Shown: piece by piece, positions 44,657 through 64,000 of the stretch
Layout: every line of letters begins with the position of its first letter
Numbering within the stretch: position 1 is the stretch's first letter
Assembly: GCF_035920365.1 (NCBI RefSeq)
Contig: NZ_CP109150.1
Span: forward strand, 4,402,001 to 4,466,000
Length of the DNA: 64,000 nt
From: Micromonospora sp. NBC_01740
Lineage (GTDB): Bacteria; Actinomycetota; Actinomycetes; Mycobacteriales; Micromonosporaceae
Reading direction: 5' to 3'
Program-made: the position numbers and the translations under genes
Notes under the pieces: model-generated
Seen by the model: only the letters and a program-made list of their open reading frames with translations
Told to the model about the DNA's origin: nothing
Databases searched by the model: none

Positions 44657-44697
44657 GCCGCCCGGGGACCTGTGGTGTCACGAGAAAGCGAGATGTC

Positions 44698-47600
44698 ATG
44701 GCGGACGAAGAGCGGCTGCGCGAATACCTGACGCGGGTCGTCGCCGAACTTCAGCAGACCCGCCAACGGCTGCGCGAGGTCACCGCCGAGGAGTCCGAGC
44801 CGGTGGCGATCGTGGCGATGAGCTGCCGCTACCCGGGCGGCATCAGCTCGCCCGAACAGCTGTGGGAGTTCGTCTCGTCCGGCGGGGACGCCATCGGCGA
44901 CTTCCCCATTGACCGGGGCTGGGACCTGGAGCGGCTCTACCACGCCGACCCGGACAACGCCGGCACCTCGTACACCACCTCCGGCGGGTTCCTGCACGAC
45001 GCGGGGCGCTTCGACGCCGCGCTGTTCGGCATCTCGCCGCGCGAGGCGGTCGCCATGGACCCGCAGCAGCGGCTGCTGCTGGAGACCACCTGGGAGCTGT
45101 TCGAGCGGGCCGGCATCGCCCCGCTGTCGCTGCGCGGCAGCCGCTCCGGCGTCTTCGTCGGCACCTCCGGGCAGGACTACGCCGCCGTGCTGCACCGGGC
45201 CCCCGGCGTCGAGGGGTACGTGCTGACCGGCACCGCCGCCAGCGTGGTCTCCGGCCGGCTGGCGTACACGTTCGGCCTCGAAGGCCCGTCGGTCACCGTC
45301 GACACCGCCTGCTCGTCGGCGTCGGTCGCCATCCACCTCGCCTGCCAGGCGCTGCGTCAGCGGGAGTGCGGCCTCGCCCTGGCCGGCGGCGCGACCGTGC
45401 TGGCCACCCCCGGTCCGTTCGTCGAGTTCTCCCGGCAGCGCGGCCTCGCCGCCGACGGCCGGTGCAAGTCCTTCGCCGCGTCCGCCGACGGCACCGGCTG
45501 GTCCGAGGGCGTCGGCATGCTGCTGCTGGAACGGCTCAGCGACGCCCGCCGCAACGGCCACCCGGTGCTCGGCGTCATCCGCAGCTCGGCGGTCAACTCC
45601 GACGGCGCGTCCAACGGCCTGACCGCCCCCAACGGGCCGTCCCAGCAGCGGGTCATCCGGCAGGCCCTGGCCGGCGCGAAGCTCACCCCCGACCTGGTCG
45701 ACGTGGTCGAGGCGCACGGCACCGGCACCACCCTCGGCGACCCGATCGAGGCCCAGGCCCTGCTCGCCACGTACGGCCGGGAGCGCGGCGACGCCGCGCC
45801 GCTGCTGCTCGGCTCCATCAAGTCCAACATCGGCCACACCCAGGCCGCCGCCGGCATCGCCGGGGTGATCAAGATGGTGGAGGCGATGCGGCACGGCGTC
45901 GTGCCGGCCACCCTGCACGTCGACGAGCCCACCCCGCACGTGGACTGGGCCACCGGCGCGGTCACCCTGGTCACCGAGGCCACGCCGTGGCCGGCCGTGG
46001 ACCGGCCGCGCCGCGCCGCCGTCTCCTCCTTCGGCATGAGCGGCACCAACACCCACCTCATCCTCGAACAGCCCGAGCCGGCCCGCGCCGAGGCCGACCG
46101 GCCGGAGCCACCCGCGCCCGCGCCGGTGCTGCTCACCGGCCGCACCCGCGCCGCGCTGCGCCACCAGGCCGGGCGCTGGTCGCGGTACGTCGCCGACGAC
46201 CCGGACGTGCGCCCGGCCGACGTCGCCTGGACCTCGGTGGTCTCCCGCTCGCCCCTGGAACACCGGGCGGTCGTCCTCGCCGACGACCGCGATGGCCTGC
46301 TCGCCGCCCTGCACGCCCTCGCCGACGACCGGCCCGCCCCCGGCCTGGTCACCGGTGCCGCCGCCGAACGCGGCGGGGTCGCGTTCCTCTTCTCCGGCCA
46401 GGGCGCCCAGCGCGCCGGCGCCGGCCGGGAGCTGTACGAGACATACCCCGTCTTCGCGGAGGCGCTCGACGAGGTCTGCGCCCACCTCGACCACCGGCTG
46501 CCCCGGCCGCTGAAGCCGCTGCTGCACGCCGAACCCGGCACCGACGAGGCGGCGCTGCTCGACCAGACCGTCTTCACCCAGGCCGCGCTCTTCGCCGTCG
46601 AGGTGGCGCTGCACCGGCTGCTCGGCTCCTGGGGCCTGGCCCCGGACATGGTCGCCGGGCACTCCGTCGGCGAGCTGACCGCCGCCCACGTCGCCGGCGT
46701 GCTCACCCTCGACGACGCCTGCGCCCTCGTCGCCGCCCGGGGCCGGCTCATGCAGGCCCTGCCCGCCGGCGGCGCGATGCTCGCCGTCGCCGCCGACGAG
46801 GCCCGGGTCGCCGAGTCGATCGCCGCGCTGACCGACCGGGTCGCCGTCGCGGCCGTCAACGCCCCCGGCGCCGTCGTCGTCTCCGGCGACGGCGCGGCCA
46901 TCGACGAGCTGGCCGACCTCTGGACCGGCCGGGGGGTGAAGGTGCGGCGGCTGCGGGTCAGCCACGCCTTCCACAGCCCGCTGATGGAGCCGATGCTCGC
47001 CGAGTTCGCCGCCGTCGCCGCCGGCCTCGACCTGCGCGCCCCCACCCTGCCGGTGGTGTCCAACCTGACCGGCGAGCTGGCCGACCCGGCGCAGCTCACC
47101 GACCCGAACTACTGGGTGCGCCACGTCCGGGAGGCGGTCCGCTTCGCCGACGGCGTACGCACCCTGCGCGCCCACGGCGTCGGCACCTTCGTGGAGGTCG
47201 GCCCCGACGCCGTTCTCACCGCCGGCATCCAGGAGACCCTCGCCGAGGCCGAAGCCGGCGACGCCGCCCCCGCCGTGGTGGTGCCGGTGCTGCGCCGGGA
47301 CCGCCCGGACCGTCGCGCCCTGCTCGCCGCCCTCGCCCAGCTCCACGTCGCCGGCACCCCGGTGCGCTGGGCGGACCTCCTCGCCGACCGGCCCGGCCGG
47401 CTCGTCGGCCTGCCCACCTACCCGTTCGAGCGGCAGCACTACTGGGTGCCGGCCGAGGCGCCCGCCGACGAGGCCACCGCCGGCGGAGCCGGCGCGCTCG
47501 ACCGGCGGTTCTGGGCGGCCGTCGAACGCGCCGACCTCGACGCGCTGCGCGACACCCTCGCCGTCACCGACACCGCCGCCGCCGAGTCGCTGCGTACCCT

Positions 47601-50600
47601 GCTGCCCGTCCTCGCCGACTGGCGGCGGCAGCGGCAGGAACACTCGGTGCTCGACGGCTGGCGGTACCGGGCCGACTGGCAGGTGACCGGCGAACCCGCC
47701 CCCGCCCGGCTGGCCGGCACCTGGTTGCTGGCGCTGCCCGCCGGCGGCGCCGACGACCCGGCGGTGCAGACCGTCCGGGCCGCGCTGACCGACGCCGGCG
47801 CCGACGTGCTGCCGCTGACCGTGGAGCCGGACGCCGACCGGGCCGGCCTCGCGGCGTCCCTCGCCGGCACCGACCCCGCCGGCGTCGTCTCCCTGCTCGC
47901 CGCCGAGCCGCCCGCCGCCGACAGCACCGTCCTGCCCGGCCTGGCCGCCACCCTCGCGCTCGTGCAGGCGCTCGGCGACGCCGACCTGGCCGCGCCGCTG
48001 TGGCTGGTCACCCGGGGCGCGGTCGCCGCCGCCTCGTACGACCGGCTCACCGACCCGGCGCAGGCCGCCGTCTGGGGCCTCGGCCGGGTGGTCGGCGTCG
48101 AGGCCCCGCACCGCTGGGGCGGCCTGGTCGACCTGCCGCCGGAGCCCGACGACCGGGCCGCCACCCGGCTCGCCGCGATCCTCACCGGATCGACCGGCGA
48201 GGACCAGCTCGCGGTACGCGGCCCCGGCGTCTTCGCCCGCCGCCTCGTGCGCGCCGCCCTCGGCGACCGCCCGCCGGCGCGCCGGTTCACGCCCACCGGC
48301 ACCGCACTGATCACCGGCGGCACCGGCGGACTCGGCGCCCGCGCCGCCCGCTGGCTCGCCGCCGCCGGAGCCGAGCACGTCGTGCTGGTCAGCCGGCGCG
48401 GACCCGACGCCCCCGGCGCCGCCGAGCTGGAGGCCGAGCTGACCGGCCTCGGGGCCCGGGTCACCGTCGCCGCCTGCGACATCGCCGACCGGGCCGCCCT
48501 TGCCGACCTGCTCGACCGGGTCGAGGCCGACGGCCCGCCCGTGCGCACCGTCCTGCACACCGCCGGCATCGCGCAGGCCACCCCGCTGGCGGAGGTCACC
48601 CCCGCCGAGCTGGCCGAGGTGACCGTCGGCAAGACCGCCGGCGCCGCCCACCTCGCCGACCTCCTCGCCGACCGGGAACTGGACGCCTTCGTCGTCTACT
48701 CGTCCATCGCCGCCACCTGGGGCAGCGGCGGGCAGGCCGGGTACGCGGCCGGCAACGCCTACCTCGACGCGCTGGTGCAGCGGCGGCGGGCCGAGGGCCG
48801 GGCCGGCACCGCCATCGCCTGGGGACCGTGGTCCGACGGCGGCATGCACGCGGCGGACGCCGAGCGCAACCTGCGCCGCCGGGGCCTGCCCGCCATGGAC
48901 CCGACCGTCGCCATGGGCGCGTTGCAACAGGCCCTCGACCACGACGACGTCACCGTGACGGTGGCCGACGTGGACTGGGCCCGGTTCGCCCCCGCGTACG
49001 CCTCCGCCCGCCGCCGGCCACTGCTGGAGGGCGTACCGGAGGCGCGGGCCGCCCTCGACGGCGGCGTCGCGGTCGACGACGGCGACGAGGGCCCGGCGGC
49101 GACCCTGCGCCGGCGGCTCGCCGGGCTGGCCCCGGCCCGCCGCGAGGAGGCCGTCGCCGACCTGGTCCGGGAACTCGCCGCCGACGTGCTCGGCCACGAC
49201 GGCGGGGCGGCGGCCATCCCGGCGACCACCGCGTTCCGGGACCTCGGCTTCGACTCGCTGACCGCGGTGGAGCTGCGCAACCGGCTCGTCGCCGCCACCG
49301 GGCAGGCGCTGCCCACCACCCTGGTCTTCGACCACCCCACCCCGGTCGTGCTGGCCCGGCTCCTGCTCACCGGCCTCTTCGGCACCGACGCCGACGCCGG
49401 GCCGGCCCCCGTCGCCGCCCCGGCCGCCGTCGACGACGACGAACCGGTGGCCATCGTCGCCATGGCCTGCCGCTACCCCGGGGGCGTCGACGACCCCGAG
49501 CGGCTGTGGCGCCTCGTCGCGGACGGCATGGACGCCATCGGCGACTTCCCGACCGACCGGGGCTGGGACCTCGACCGGCTCTACGACCCCGACCCGGCCA
49601 ACCCCGGCACCACCTACACCGACAAGGGCGGCTTCCTCGACGGGGCGGCGGAGTTCGACCCGGGCTTCTTCGGGATCTCGCCGCGCGAGGCGGCGGCCAT
49701 GGACCCGCAGCAGCGGTTGCTGCTGGAGGTCTCGTGGGAGGCGGTCGAGCGGGCAGGGGTTGAGCCTGGGGTCCTACGGGGTTCGCGAACAGGGGTGTTC
49801 GTGGGCACGAATGGTCAGGACTATGGGGCCCTGCTCATGGCTGCGGGGGAGCAGGCCGAAGGGTTCGGGGCCACGGGCAACGCCGCCAGTGTGGTGTCGG
49901 GTCGGGTGGCGTACGCGTTGGGGTTGGAGGGGCCGGCGGTGTCGGTGGACACGGCGTGTTCGTCGTCGTTGGTGGCGTTGCACCTGGCGGTGCAGTCGCT
50001 GCGGCGCGGCGAGTGCGACATGGCCCTCGCCGGCGGCGTCACGGTCATGGCCACCCCCGGCACCTTCTTCGAGTTCTCCCGGCAGCGTGGGCTGGCCGCC
50101 GACGGCCGGTGCAAGGCGTTCGCGGCGGCTGCGGACGGCACCGGCTGGGGCGAGGGCGTCGGCATGCTGCTGGTCGAGCGGCTGTCGGACGCCCGGCGCA
50201 ACGGCCACCGCGTCCTGGCGATCGTGCGGGGCAGTGCCGTCAACCAGGACGGTGCCTCCAACGGGTTGACGGCGCCGAACGGCCCGTCGCAGCAGCGGGT
50301 GATCCGGCAGGCCCTCGCGGGTGCCCGGCTGGGCACCGCCGACGTGGACGTGGTCGAGGCGCACGGCACGGGCACGACGCTGGGCGACCCGATCGAGGCG
50401 CAGGCGCTGCTGGCCACGTACGGGCAGGGCCGCGAGGGGCACGAGCCGCTGCTGCTCGGCTCGATCAAGTCGAACCTCGGCCACACCCAGGCCGCCTCGG
50501 GCGTGGCGGGTGTGATCAAGATGGTGCTGGCGATGCGCGAGGGCGTGGTCCCCGCGACGCTGCACGTGGACGAGCCGTCCCCGCACATCGACTGGAACTC

Positions 50601-53600
50601 CGGCGCCGTCGAGTTGGCGATCGAGTCGCGCCCGTGGCCGGCGGTGGAGCGGCCGCGCCGGGCGGCGGTGTCCTCGTTCGGCATGTCCGGCACGAACGCC
50701 CACGTGATCATCGAGCAGGCCGACGAGCCGGAGGCTGTCGCCCCCGCCGTGGCCGGCCCCGGACTGGTGGCGTCGGGCGTCGTGGCGTGGCCGGTGTCGG
50801 CGCGGTCGAAGGCCGCACTGGCGGGCCAGGCGGCCCGGCTGGCGCAGTACGTGCGTGAGCGCGGCGAGGTCGATGCGGCGGCGGTGGGCTGGTCCCTCGC
50901 CGCCACCCGGTCGGTGTTCGACCAGCGGGCCGCCGTCGTCGGGTCGAGCCTGGAGGAGCTGCTGGCGGGGCTGGACGCGCTGGTGTCGGGGGCGCCGGCT
51001 GGCAACGTCGTCGCCGGCGCCGCCACGCCCCACGGTGCGGGTCCGGTGTTCGTGTTCCCGGGTCAGGGTGCGCAGTCGGCGCGGATGGCGGCCGGTCTGG
51101 TGGGCCGTACGCCGGTGTTCGATGCGCGGCTGGCGGAGTGTCAGCGGGCCCTCGCCCCGTACCTGGACGTGGACCTGATCTCGGTGCTCACCGGTGAGGA
51201 CGAGTCGTGGTTGGCGCGGGTCGAGGTCGTGCAGCCGGTGCTGTGGGCTGTCGGCATGGCGCTCGCCGCCGTGTGGCAGCACGCCGGGGTCACCCCGGCG
51301 GCGGTGGTCGGTCACTCGCAGGGTGAGATCGGTGCGGCGTGCGTGGCCGGGATCCTCAGCATCGAGGACGCGGCGAAGGCCGTGGCGCTGCGGTCGCGGG
51401 CGCTGACCGTGCTGCGGGGCACCGGCACCATGGCCTCGGTCGACCTCTCCGCAGAGGCGGTCGCGGAGCGGCTCGGGGAGTTCCCCGGCGTGGGTGTCGC
51501 GGCGGTCAACGGCCCGTCCACGGTCGTGGTGTCGGGTCCGCCGCAGCCGGTTGCCGACCTGGTGGAAGCGTGCCAGGCCGACGGGGTGCGCGCCCGACTG
51601 ATCCCCGTGGACTACGCGTCGCACTCGGCGGCGGTGCAGGAGGTCGCCGAGCGGTTGCGCGCCGACCTGGCCGACGTGGCCCCGCAGCCGGGCCACACCC
51701 GGCTCGTCTCCACGCTGACGGGGGACTGGGTGGACCCGGCGTCGATGACGGCCGGCTACTGGTACGACAACCTGCGGCAGACCGTCCAGTTCGACGCCGC
51801 CGTCCGGGTGGCGGTCGCCGCCGGGCACACCACGTTCGTCGAGATCTCCCCGCACCCGGTGCTGACGATGCCGGTCACGGCCATTCTCGATGACGCCGGT
51901 GCGAGCGGGCACACGCTGGGCAGCCTGCGTCGCGGTGACGACGACGCGACGCGGCTGCTGACGAACCTCGCCACCGCCCACACGATCGGCCTGCCCGTCG
52001 ACCTGACGGCCGTGCTGGCCCGCACCGACGCCGTCGCGCTGCCCACGTACGCCTTCGCGCACGGACGCTTCTGGCTGGACGCCCCCGCGCACCGGGTACG
52101 CGACGTCGGCTCCGCCGGCCTCCAGGACACCGACCACCCGCTGCTCAGCGCGGCCGTACCCGTCGCCGACGACCAGACGGTGGTGCTGACCGGGCGGCTG
52201 TCGGTGCGTACCCACCCGTGGCTCGCCGACCACGCCGTCGGCGGGGCGGTCATCGTCCCCGGCACCGGCGTGGTCGACATGGTGGTCCGGGCCGGCGACG
52301 AGGTCGACGCCGGCCAGGTGGGCGACCTGACGCTGATCAACCCGCTGGTGCTCCCGCCGGCCGGCGCGGTGCAGGTGCAGGTACGCGTGGGCCCGCCCGG
52401 CGACGCCGGCGAGCGGAGCGTCACCGTGCACTCCCGCCCCGAGGAGGACGCCGACGCCGAGTGGACCCGGCACGCCGAGGGCCTGCTGCTGCCGCACCTG
52501 CCCGCCCCGACGGCCGTAGCGGGGCAGTGGCCGCCGGCCGACGCCGTCGAGGTCGACGCCGACCTGGACGCCTGGTACGCGCAGATGGCCGAGGGCGGCC
52601 TCGGCTACGGCCCCGCCTTCCGTGGCCTGCGCCGGGTGTGGCGCGGCGACGGCGAGGTCTACGCCGAGGTGGCCCTGCCCGAGGAGGCGACCGCCGACGC
52701 GTCCCGCTTCGGCCTGCACCCGGCCCTGTTCGACGCGGCCCTCCAGGCCAGCGGGATCACCGCCCTGCTCGGCGACGCGGCGGACACCTCCGGGGCGGGC
52801 TGGATGCCGTTCGCCTTCCGCTCGGTCGCCCTGCACGCCCACGGCGCCACCCGGCTGCGGGCGCGGCTGCGGTCGCTCGGCCCGGACACCGTCGCGGTCA
52901 CCCTCGCCGACACCGCCGGCCAGCCGGTCGCCACCGTCGAGTCGCTGACGTTCCGCCCGGTCGCCGCGGGCCGGGCCGACGAGGCCGCCGCCCTGCGCCG
53001 CACCTCGGTGTTCCACCTGGACTGGACGCCGCTGACGGGCACCGACGCGGCGGCCGGGGAGGCCCGCTGGGCGCTGCTCGGCGACGACACCCTCGGCCTC
53101 GCCGACGCGCTCGCCGCCGCCGGGCACCCGGTGCGGACCCACGCCGACCTGGCAACGCTGGTCGCGGCGGTCGAGGAGTCCGGGGACGTACCCGATGTGG
53201 TGCTGGATCTGCGCTCCGGCGCGGAGACGGACCCGCAGCGGGCCGGCGCGGCCGCGCACGACGCGGCCCGCGACGCGCTCGCGCTGGTGCAGCAGTGGTT
53301 GGGCGAGCCCCGGCTGGAGCGGTCCCGGCTGGTGCTGCACACCCGGGGCGCGGTCGGCGCGGCCCCGGGCGAGGCCCCCCGCGACCTGGCCCGGGCGAGC
53401 CTGTGGGGGTTGGTGCGTTCGGCGCAGTCCGAGCACCCCGGCCGGTTCACGCTGCTCGACACCGACGACGCCGCCGCCTCCCGGGCGGCCGTCCCGGCGG
53501 CCGTCGCCTCCGGCGAGCCGCAGCTCGCGCTGCGCGACGGCGTGCCGCTGGTGCCCCGACTGGCCCGGGCCCGCGACGCCGGGGTGCTGCCGCTGCCCGC

Positions 53601-55887
53601 CGACGAGGTGCCGTGGCGCCTCGACGTCACCGAGAAGGGCACGCTGGAGAACCTGGCCCTGCTGCCCGGCCCCGAGGTTTCCGGGGAACTGCCGGCGGGC
53701 CACGTCCTGGTGGGGATGCGCGCCTCCGGGCTGAACTTCCGCGACGTGGTGCTGGCCCTCGGCATGGTCCCCGACCAGGAGGTGCTGGGCAACGAGGGCG
53801 CCGGCGTGGTGCTCGGCGTCGGGCCGGGGGTCACCGACCTCGCCCCCGGCGACCGGGTGATGGGCATCTTCTCCGGCTCGTTCTCCTCGGCGGCGGTCAC
53901 CGACCGCCGGCTGCTCACCCGCATCCCCGACGGCTGGTCCTACACCGACGCCGCCGCCGTGCCCGTGGTCTTCCTGACCGCCTGGTACGGCCTGGTGGAG
54001 CTGGCCCGGCTGCGCGCCGGGGAGTCCGTGCTCGTCCACGCGGCGGCCGGCGGCGTCGGCATGGCCGCCGTGCAGATCGCCCGCCACCTCGGCGCGGAGG
54101 TCTACGGCACGGCCAGCCCCGGTAAGTGGCCGGCGCTGCGCGCCACCGGCTTCGACGACGCGCACCTCGCCTCCTCCCGCAGCCTCGACTTCGCCGGGGA
54201 GTTCCGCGACCGCACCGGCGGGCGGGGCGTCGACGTGGTGCTCAACGCGCTCAGCGGCGAGTACGTCGACGCGTCGCTGCGGCTGCTCGCCGACGGCGGC
54301 CGGTTCGTCGAGATGGGCAAGACCGACAAGCGGGACCCGCAGCGGGTCGCCGCCGACCACCCCGGAGTCAGCTACCAGGTCTTCGACCTCATCGAGGCCG
54401 GCCCGGAGAAGATCGGCGCGATGCTGGCCGAGCTGATGGCGCTCTTCGCCGCCGGTGCGCTGCGGCCCCTGCCCCGGCGCACCTGGGACGTCCGGCGTGC
54501 CCCCGAGGCGTTCCGCTTCCTCAGTCAGGCCCGGCACGTCGGCAAGCTCGCCCTGAGCGTCCCGCAGGTGCCCCGGCTCGACGGCACGGTCCTGGTCTCC
54601 GGGGCGACCGGCACCCTCGGGGCGCTGCTCTGCCGGCACCTGGTCACCGCGCACGACGCCCGGCAACTGCTCCTGGTCAGCCGGCGCGGCCCGGACGCCG
54701 AGGGCGCCGACGAGCTGCTCGCCGACCTCAAGGCGCTCGGCGCGGACGTGTCGATCGTCGCCGCCGACCTGGCCGACCCGGACGCCGTGGCGGACGTGCT
54801 CTCCATGGTGGACCGGCGGCACCCGCTGCGCGCCGTCGTGCACGCCGCCGGCGTCCTCGACGACGCGACCGTCGAGTCGCTCACCCCCGACCGCCTCGAC
54901 GCGGTGCTGCGGCCCAAGGTCGACGTGGCCTGGAACCTGCACCGGGCGACCCTCGGTCACGAGCTGAGCGCGTTCGTGCTCTTCTCCGCCGCTGCCGGCG
55001 TGTTCGGCGGCCCCGGCCAGGGCAACTACGCCGCCGGCAACGCGTTCCTCGACGCCCTCGCCGAGCACCGGCGGGCCCTCGGCCTGCCGGCCGTCGCGCT
55101 GGCCTGGGGCCGCTGGGCGCAGGCCAGCGGCATGACCGGGCACCTCGACTCGGCCGACATCCGCCGGCTCGACCGGGGTGGCATGGCCGCGCTGTCCAAC
55201 GAGGAGGGCCTCGCCCTGTTCGACGCGGCCTGGCGCTCCGAGCGGGCGACGCTGATGCCCGCGAAGATCATCACTGGGGTGGCCGCGCCCGGTGCGCCCG
55301 TGCACCCGCTGCTGGCGAACCTGGTCCGCGCCGCCGGCCGCCGGGCCGCGGCCGGTGAGGCCGCCGACGGGCAGGCGTACGCCGAGACGCTGCGCGCCCT
55401 GCCCGCCGACAAGCGGGTACGCGCCCTGCGCGACCTGGTGCTGGCGCACGTGGCGGTCGTCCTCGGCCACGGCGACCCGGCCGGCATCGAGCCGACCCGG
55501 GCGTTCCGGGAACTCGGCTTCGACTCGCTCACCGCCGTCGAGCTGCGCAACCGGCTCGGCGCGGCCACCGGGCTGCGGCTGCCGGCGACGCTGGTCTTCG
55601 ACAACCCGACGCCCGAGGCGCTCGCCACCCACCTGGCCGGTCAGTTCGCCCCGGCGACCCCGGCGGGCGAGGCGTCGACGGCCGGCCGGGAACTGGACCG
55701 GCTGGAGGCGGCGCTCGTCGGGCTCGACCCGACCGACGACGAGTTCCGCAAGATCACCGACCGGCTGCACGGCCTGCTGGGCCGGCTGACCGAGCGGCAG
55801 GCGGACGCGGACGGCGACGACGACCTGGAGTCGGCCACCGCCGAGAACATCTTCGACCTGATCGACCGCGAGCTGGAGACGTCGTGA
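44698..55887 (+). CDS. Type I modular polyketide synthase, two modules (4A, 4B) with the window's only ER
   Basis: The protein has 3,729 residues. ATG 44698 opens with a docking coiled coil ([19 protein letters not shown]...), with a weak GAGAAAG ribosome site; the frame stays open far upstream through the previous PKS gene, but that is antiphase sequence, not protein. Content: docking helix, 4A (KS-AT-KR-ACP), 4B (KS-AT-DH-ER-KR-ACP), helical tail and acidic docking segment ([15 protein letters not shown]). Module 4B is the only fully reducing module seen and one of two with a methylmalonyl AT. The gene sits mid-operon, 41 bases after the previous stop and 61 bases before the next start. Confidence 0.97.
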   Translation: MADEERLREYLTRVVAELQQTRQRLREVTAEESEPVAIVAMSCRYPGGISSPEQLWEFVSSGGDAIGDFPIDRGWDLERLYHADPDNAGTSYTTSGGFLHDAGRFDAALFGISPREAVAMDPQQRLLLETTWELFERAGIAPLSLRGSRSGVFVGTSGQDYAAVLHRAPGVEGYVLTGTAASVVSGRLAYTFGLEGPSVTVDTACSSASVAIHLACQALRQRECGLALAGGATVLATPGPFVEFSRQRGLAADGRCKSFAASADGTGWSEGVGMLLLERLSDARRNGHPVLGVIRSSAVNSDGASNGLTAPNGPSQQRVIRQALAGAKLTPDLVDVVEAHGTGTTLGDPIEAQALLATYGRERGDAAPLLLGSIKSNIGHTQAAAGIAGVIKMVEAMRHGVVPATLHVDEPTPHVDWATGAVTLVTEATPWPAVDRPRRAAVSSFGMSGTNTHLILEQPEPARAEADRPEPPAPAPVLLTGRTRAALRHQAGRWSRYVADDPDVRPADVAWTSVVSRSPLEHRAVVLADDRDGLLAALHALADDRPAPGLVTGAAAERGGVAFLFSGQGAQRAGAGRELYETYPVFAEALDEVCAHLDHRLPRPLKPLLHAEPGTDEAALLDQTVFTQAALFAVEVALHRLLGSWGLAPDMVAGHSVGELTAAHVAGVLTLDDACALVAARGRLMQALPAGGAMLAVAADEARVAESIAALTDRVAVAAVNAPGAVVVSGDGAAIDELADLWTGRGVKVRRLRVSHAFHSPLMEPMLAEFAAVAAGLDLRAPTLPVVSNLTGELADPAQLTDPNYWVRHVREAVRFADGVRTLRAHGVGTFVEVGPDAVLTAGIQETLAEAEAGDAAPAVVVPVLRRDRPDRRALLAALAQLHVAGTPVRWADLLADRPGRLVGLPTYPFERQHYWVPAEAPADEATAGGAGALDRRFWAAVERADLDALRDTLAVTDTAAAESLRTLLPVLADWRRQRQEHSVLDGWRYRADWQVTGEPAPARLAGTWLLALPAGGADDPAVQTVRAALTDAGADVLPLTVEPDADRAGLAASLAGTDPAGVVSLLAAEPPAADSTVLPGLAATLALVQALGDADLAAPLWLVTRGAVAAASYDRLTDPAQAAVWGLGRVVGVEAPHRWGGLVDLPPEPDDRAATRLAAILTGSTGEDQLAVRGPGVFARRLVRAALGDRPPARRFTPTGTALITGGTGGLGARAARWLAAAGAEHVVLVSRRGPDAPGAAELEAELTGLGARVTVAACDIADRAALADLLDRVEADGPPVRTVLHTAGIAQATPLAEVTPAELAEVTVGKTAGAAHLADLLADRELDAFVVYSSIAATWGSGGQAGYAAGNAYLDALVQRRRAEGRAGTAIAWGPWSDGGMHAADAERNLRRRGLPAMDPTVAMGALQQALDHDDVTVTVADVDWARFAPAYASARRRPLLEGVPEARAALDGGVAVDDGDEGPAATLRRRLAGLAPARREEAVADLVRELAADVLGHDGGAAAIPATTAFRDLGFDSLTAVELRNRLVAATGQALPTTLVFDHPTPVVLARLLLTGLFGTDADAGPAPVAAPAAVDDDEPVAIVAMACRYPGGVDDPERLWRLVADGMDAIGDFPTDRGWDLDRLYDPDPANPGTTYTDKGGFLDGAAEFDPGFFGISPREAAAMDPQQRLLLEVSWEAVERAGVEPGVLRGSRTGVFVGTNGQDYGALLMAAGEQAEGFGATGNAASVVSGRVAYALGLEGPAVSVDTACSSSLVALHLAVQSLRRGECDMALAGGVTVMATPGTFFEFSRQRGLAADGRCKAFAAAADGTGWGEGVGMLLVERLSDARRNGHRVLAIVRGSAVNQDGASNGLTAPNGPSQQRVIRQALAGARLGTADVDVVEAHGTGTTLGDPIEAQALLATYGQGREGHEPLLLGSIKSNLGHTQAASGVAGVIKMVLAMREGVVPATLHVDEPSPHIDWNSGAVELAIESRPWPAVERPRRAAVSSFGMSGTNAHVIIEQADEPEAVAPAVAGPGLVASGVVAWPVSARSKAALAGQAARLAQYVRERGEVDAAAVGWSLAATRSVFDQRAAVVGSSLEELLAGLDALVSGAPAGNVVAGAATPHGAGPVFVFPGQGAQSARMAAGLVGRTPVFDARLAECQRALAPYLDVDLISVLTGEDESWLARVEVVQPVLWAVGMALAAVWQHAGVTPAAVVGHSQGEIGAACVAGILSIEDAAKAVALRSRALTVLRGTGTMASVDLSAEAVAERLGEFPGVGVAAVNGPSTVVVSGPPQPVADLVEACQADGVRARLIPVDYASHSAAVQEVAERLRADLADVAPQPGHTRLVSTLTGDWVDPASMTAGYWYDNLRQTVQFDAAVRVAVAAGHTTFVEISPHPVLTMPVTAILDDAGASGHTLGSLRRGDDDATRLLTNLATAHTIGLPVDLTAVLARTDAVALPTYAFAHGRFWLDAPAHRVRDVGSAGLQDTDHPLLSAAVPVADDQTVVLTGRLSVRTHPWLADHAVGGAVIVPGTGVVDMVVRAGDEVDAGQVGDLTLINPLVLPPAGAVQVQVRVGPPGDAGERSVTVHSRPEEDADAEWTRHAEGLLLPHLPAPTAVAGQWPPADAVEVDADLDAWYAQMAEGGLGYGPAFRGLRRVWRGDGEVYAEVALPEEATADASRFGLHPALFDAALQASGITALLGDAADTSGAGWMPFAFRSVALHAHGATRLRARLRSLGPDTVAVTLADTAGQPVATVESLTFRPVAAGRADEAAALRRTSVFHLDWTPLTGTDAAAGEARWALLGDDTLGLADALAAAGHPVRTHADLATLVAAVEESGDVPDVVLDLRSGAETDPQRAGAAAHDAARDALALVQQWLGEPRLERSRLVLHTRGAVGAAPGEAPRDLARASLWGLVRSAQSEHPGRFTLLDTDDAAASRAAVPAAVASGEPQLALRDGVPLVPRLARARDAGVLPLPADEVPWRLDVTEKGTLENLALLPGPEVSGELPAGHVLVGMRASGLNFRDVVLALGMVPDQEVLGNEGAGVVLGVGPGVTDLAPGDRVMGIFSGSFSSAAVTDRRLLTRIPDGWSYTDAAAVPVVFLTAWYGLVELARLRAGESVLVHAAAGGVGMAAVQIARHLGAEVYGTASPGKWPALRATGFDDAHLASSRSLDFAGEFRDRTGGRGVDVVLNALSGEYVDASLRLLADGGRFVEMGKTDKRDPQRVAADHPGVSYQVFDLIEAGPEKIGAMLAELMALFAAGALRPLPRRTWDVRRAPEAFRFLSQARHVGKLALSVPQVPRLDGTVLVSGATGTLGALLCRHLVTAHDARQLLLVSRRGPDAEGADELLADLKALGADVSIVAADLADPDAVADVLSMVDRRHPLRAVVHAAGVLDDATVESLTPDRLDAVLRPKVDVAWNLHRATLGHELSAFVLFSAAAGVFGGPGQGNYAAGNAFLDALAEHRRALGLPAVALAWGRWAQASGMTGHLDSADIRRLDRGGMAALSNEEGLALFDAAWRSERATLMPAKIITGVAAPGAPVHPLLANLVRAAGRRAAAGEAADGQAYAETLRALPADKRVRALRDLVLAHVAVVLGHGDPAGIEPTRAFRELGFDSLTAVELRNRLGAATGLRLPATLVFDNPTPEALATHLAGQFAPATPAGEASTAGRELDRLEAALVGLDPTDDEFRKITDRLHGLLGRLTERQADADGDDDLESATAENIFDLIDRELETS
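44797..49380 (+). other. PKS module 4A: KS-AT(malonyl)-KR(A1-type)-ACP
   Basis: The KS Cys is at 45310 in TACSSAS (the usual third Ser is Ala, outside the catalytic triad). The AT has GHSVGE (Ser 46663) and HAFH, malonyl. The KR has Trp 48718 eight and Gln three residues before Tyr 48742, no LDD: A1-type, L-hydroxyl. The ACP Ser is at 49255. No DH or ER. Confidence 0.93.
49438..55640 (+). other. PKS module 4B: KS-AT(methylmalonyl)-DH-ER-KR(B-type)-ACP
   Basis: The KS Cys is TGT at 49957. The AT has GHSQGE (Ser 51316) and YASH at 51613, the methylmalonyl-CoA signature. The DH has [10 protein letters not shown] (His 52231) and [10 protein letters not shown]. The ER (about 53600-54580) shows LNFRDV and the NADPH loop [11 protein letters not shown] near 54037. 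The KR has LDD and Tyr 55027, but the usual catalytic Ser thirteen residues before Tyr is Ala (GCC 54988; FSAAAG). The ACP Ser is at 55525. Predicted output is a methyl-branched methylene unit if the KR works with the altered Ser. Confidence 0.93.
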
Positions 55888-55948
55888 CCACCAGCCGCAA
55901 CGACATCAGCCGCAACGACATCGGCATGCCGAGTGAGGTAGGTCCACG

Positions 55949-55952
<4 letters not shown>
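55884..55952 (+). other. 22-codon micro-ORF bridging two PKS genes
   Basis: A GTG at 55884 overlaps the upstream PKS stop (GTGA, 55884-55887) and its frame runs 22 codons to a TGA (55950-55952) that overlaps the downstream PKS start (GTGA, 55949-55952). It could keep ribosomes moving between the two giant genes. No ribosome site of its own; it may be coincidence in GC-rich DNA. Confidence 0.3.
55893..55922 (+). repeat. Perfect 15-bp tandem duplication in a PKS intergenic spacer
   Basis: AGCCGCAACGACATC occurs at 55893-55907 and again at 55908-55922 without a gap, in the 61-base spacer between two PKS genes. It is probably a replication slippage product. Confidence 0.9.

Positions 55953-64000
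<8,048 letters not shown>

Overview
The window is about 64 kb of very GC-rich, GTG/ATG-started, actinomycete-type DNA, with almost no A/T in third codon positions. Codon habits such as frequent TACG and CGTACC, and the gene families present, fit Micromonosporaceae (for example Micromonospora) better than Streptomyces; that genus-level guess is inference. Nearly everything is one strand of a giant type I modular polyketide synthase (PKS) locus that runs off both ends. There is no loading module, thioesterase, tailoring enzyme, transporter or pathway regulator in view.

Layout. Positions 1-14742: 3' part of a PKS gene (end of one ACP plus modules 1A, 1B, 1C). Positions 14743-19827: a 5-kb non-PKS island. 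It holds tandem terminator hairpins, a leftward putative toxin/immunity pair (16047-14895), a rightward trio (small membrane protein, PrsW-type intramembrane protease, proline-rich Cys-rich membrane protein; 16163-18933) and about 0.9 kb without a gene that carries a likely promoter/operator for the next PKS gene. Positions 19828-64000: four tightly spaced co-directional PKS genes, 19828-29997 (modules 2A, 2B), 30041-44656 (3A, 3B, 3C), 44698-55887 (4A, 4B) and 55949->64000 (5A, partial 5B). Module names are local to this report. Each of these four genes starts with a coiled-coil N-terminal docking segment. The first four genes end with an acidic C-terminal docking segment, so they should form one multi-enzyme assembly line.

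Predicted chemistry if modules work in gene order: 1A double bond; 1B A-type hydroxyl; 1C ketone (dead KR); 2A A-type hydroxyl; 2B doubtful; 3A double bond; 3B hydroxyl only if something else loads it; 3C and 4A hydroxyls; 4B methyl-branched, fully reduced unit; 5A B-type hydroxyl; 5B methylmalonyl unit, reduction not visible. Most AT domains carry malonyl signatures (GHS[I/V]GE...HAFH); only 4B and 5B carry methylmalonyl signatures (GHSQGE...YASH). The product is therefore a long, sparsely methylated polyol/polyene-type polyketide, outline only.

The most striking observation is that two modules (2B, 3B) in this otherwise cis-AT line have AT domains without the catalytic serine. Both also lack the same internal ~75-residue piece that carries the HAFH/YASH specificity loop, although the two ATs descend from different AT lineages. 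Module 2B has in addition lost the catalytic Tyr of its KR. Either these modules are loaded in trans, or they are passed over. Other notable points are KR type-switching mosaicism between modules 1B and 5A, copy-and-paste identity among distant KS domains, and a foreign-looking codon-usage patch in the KS of 4B.
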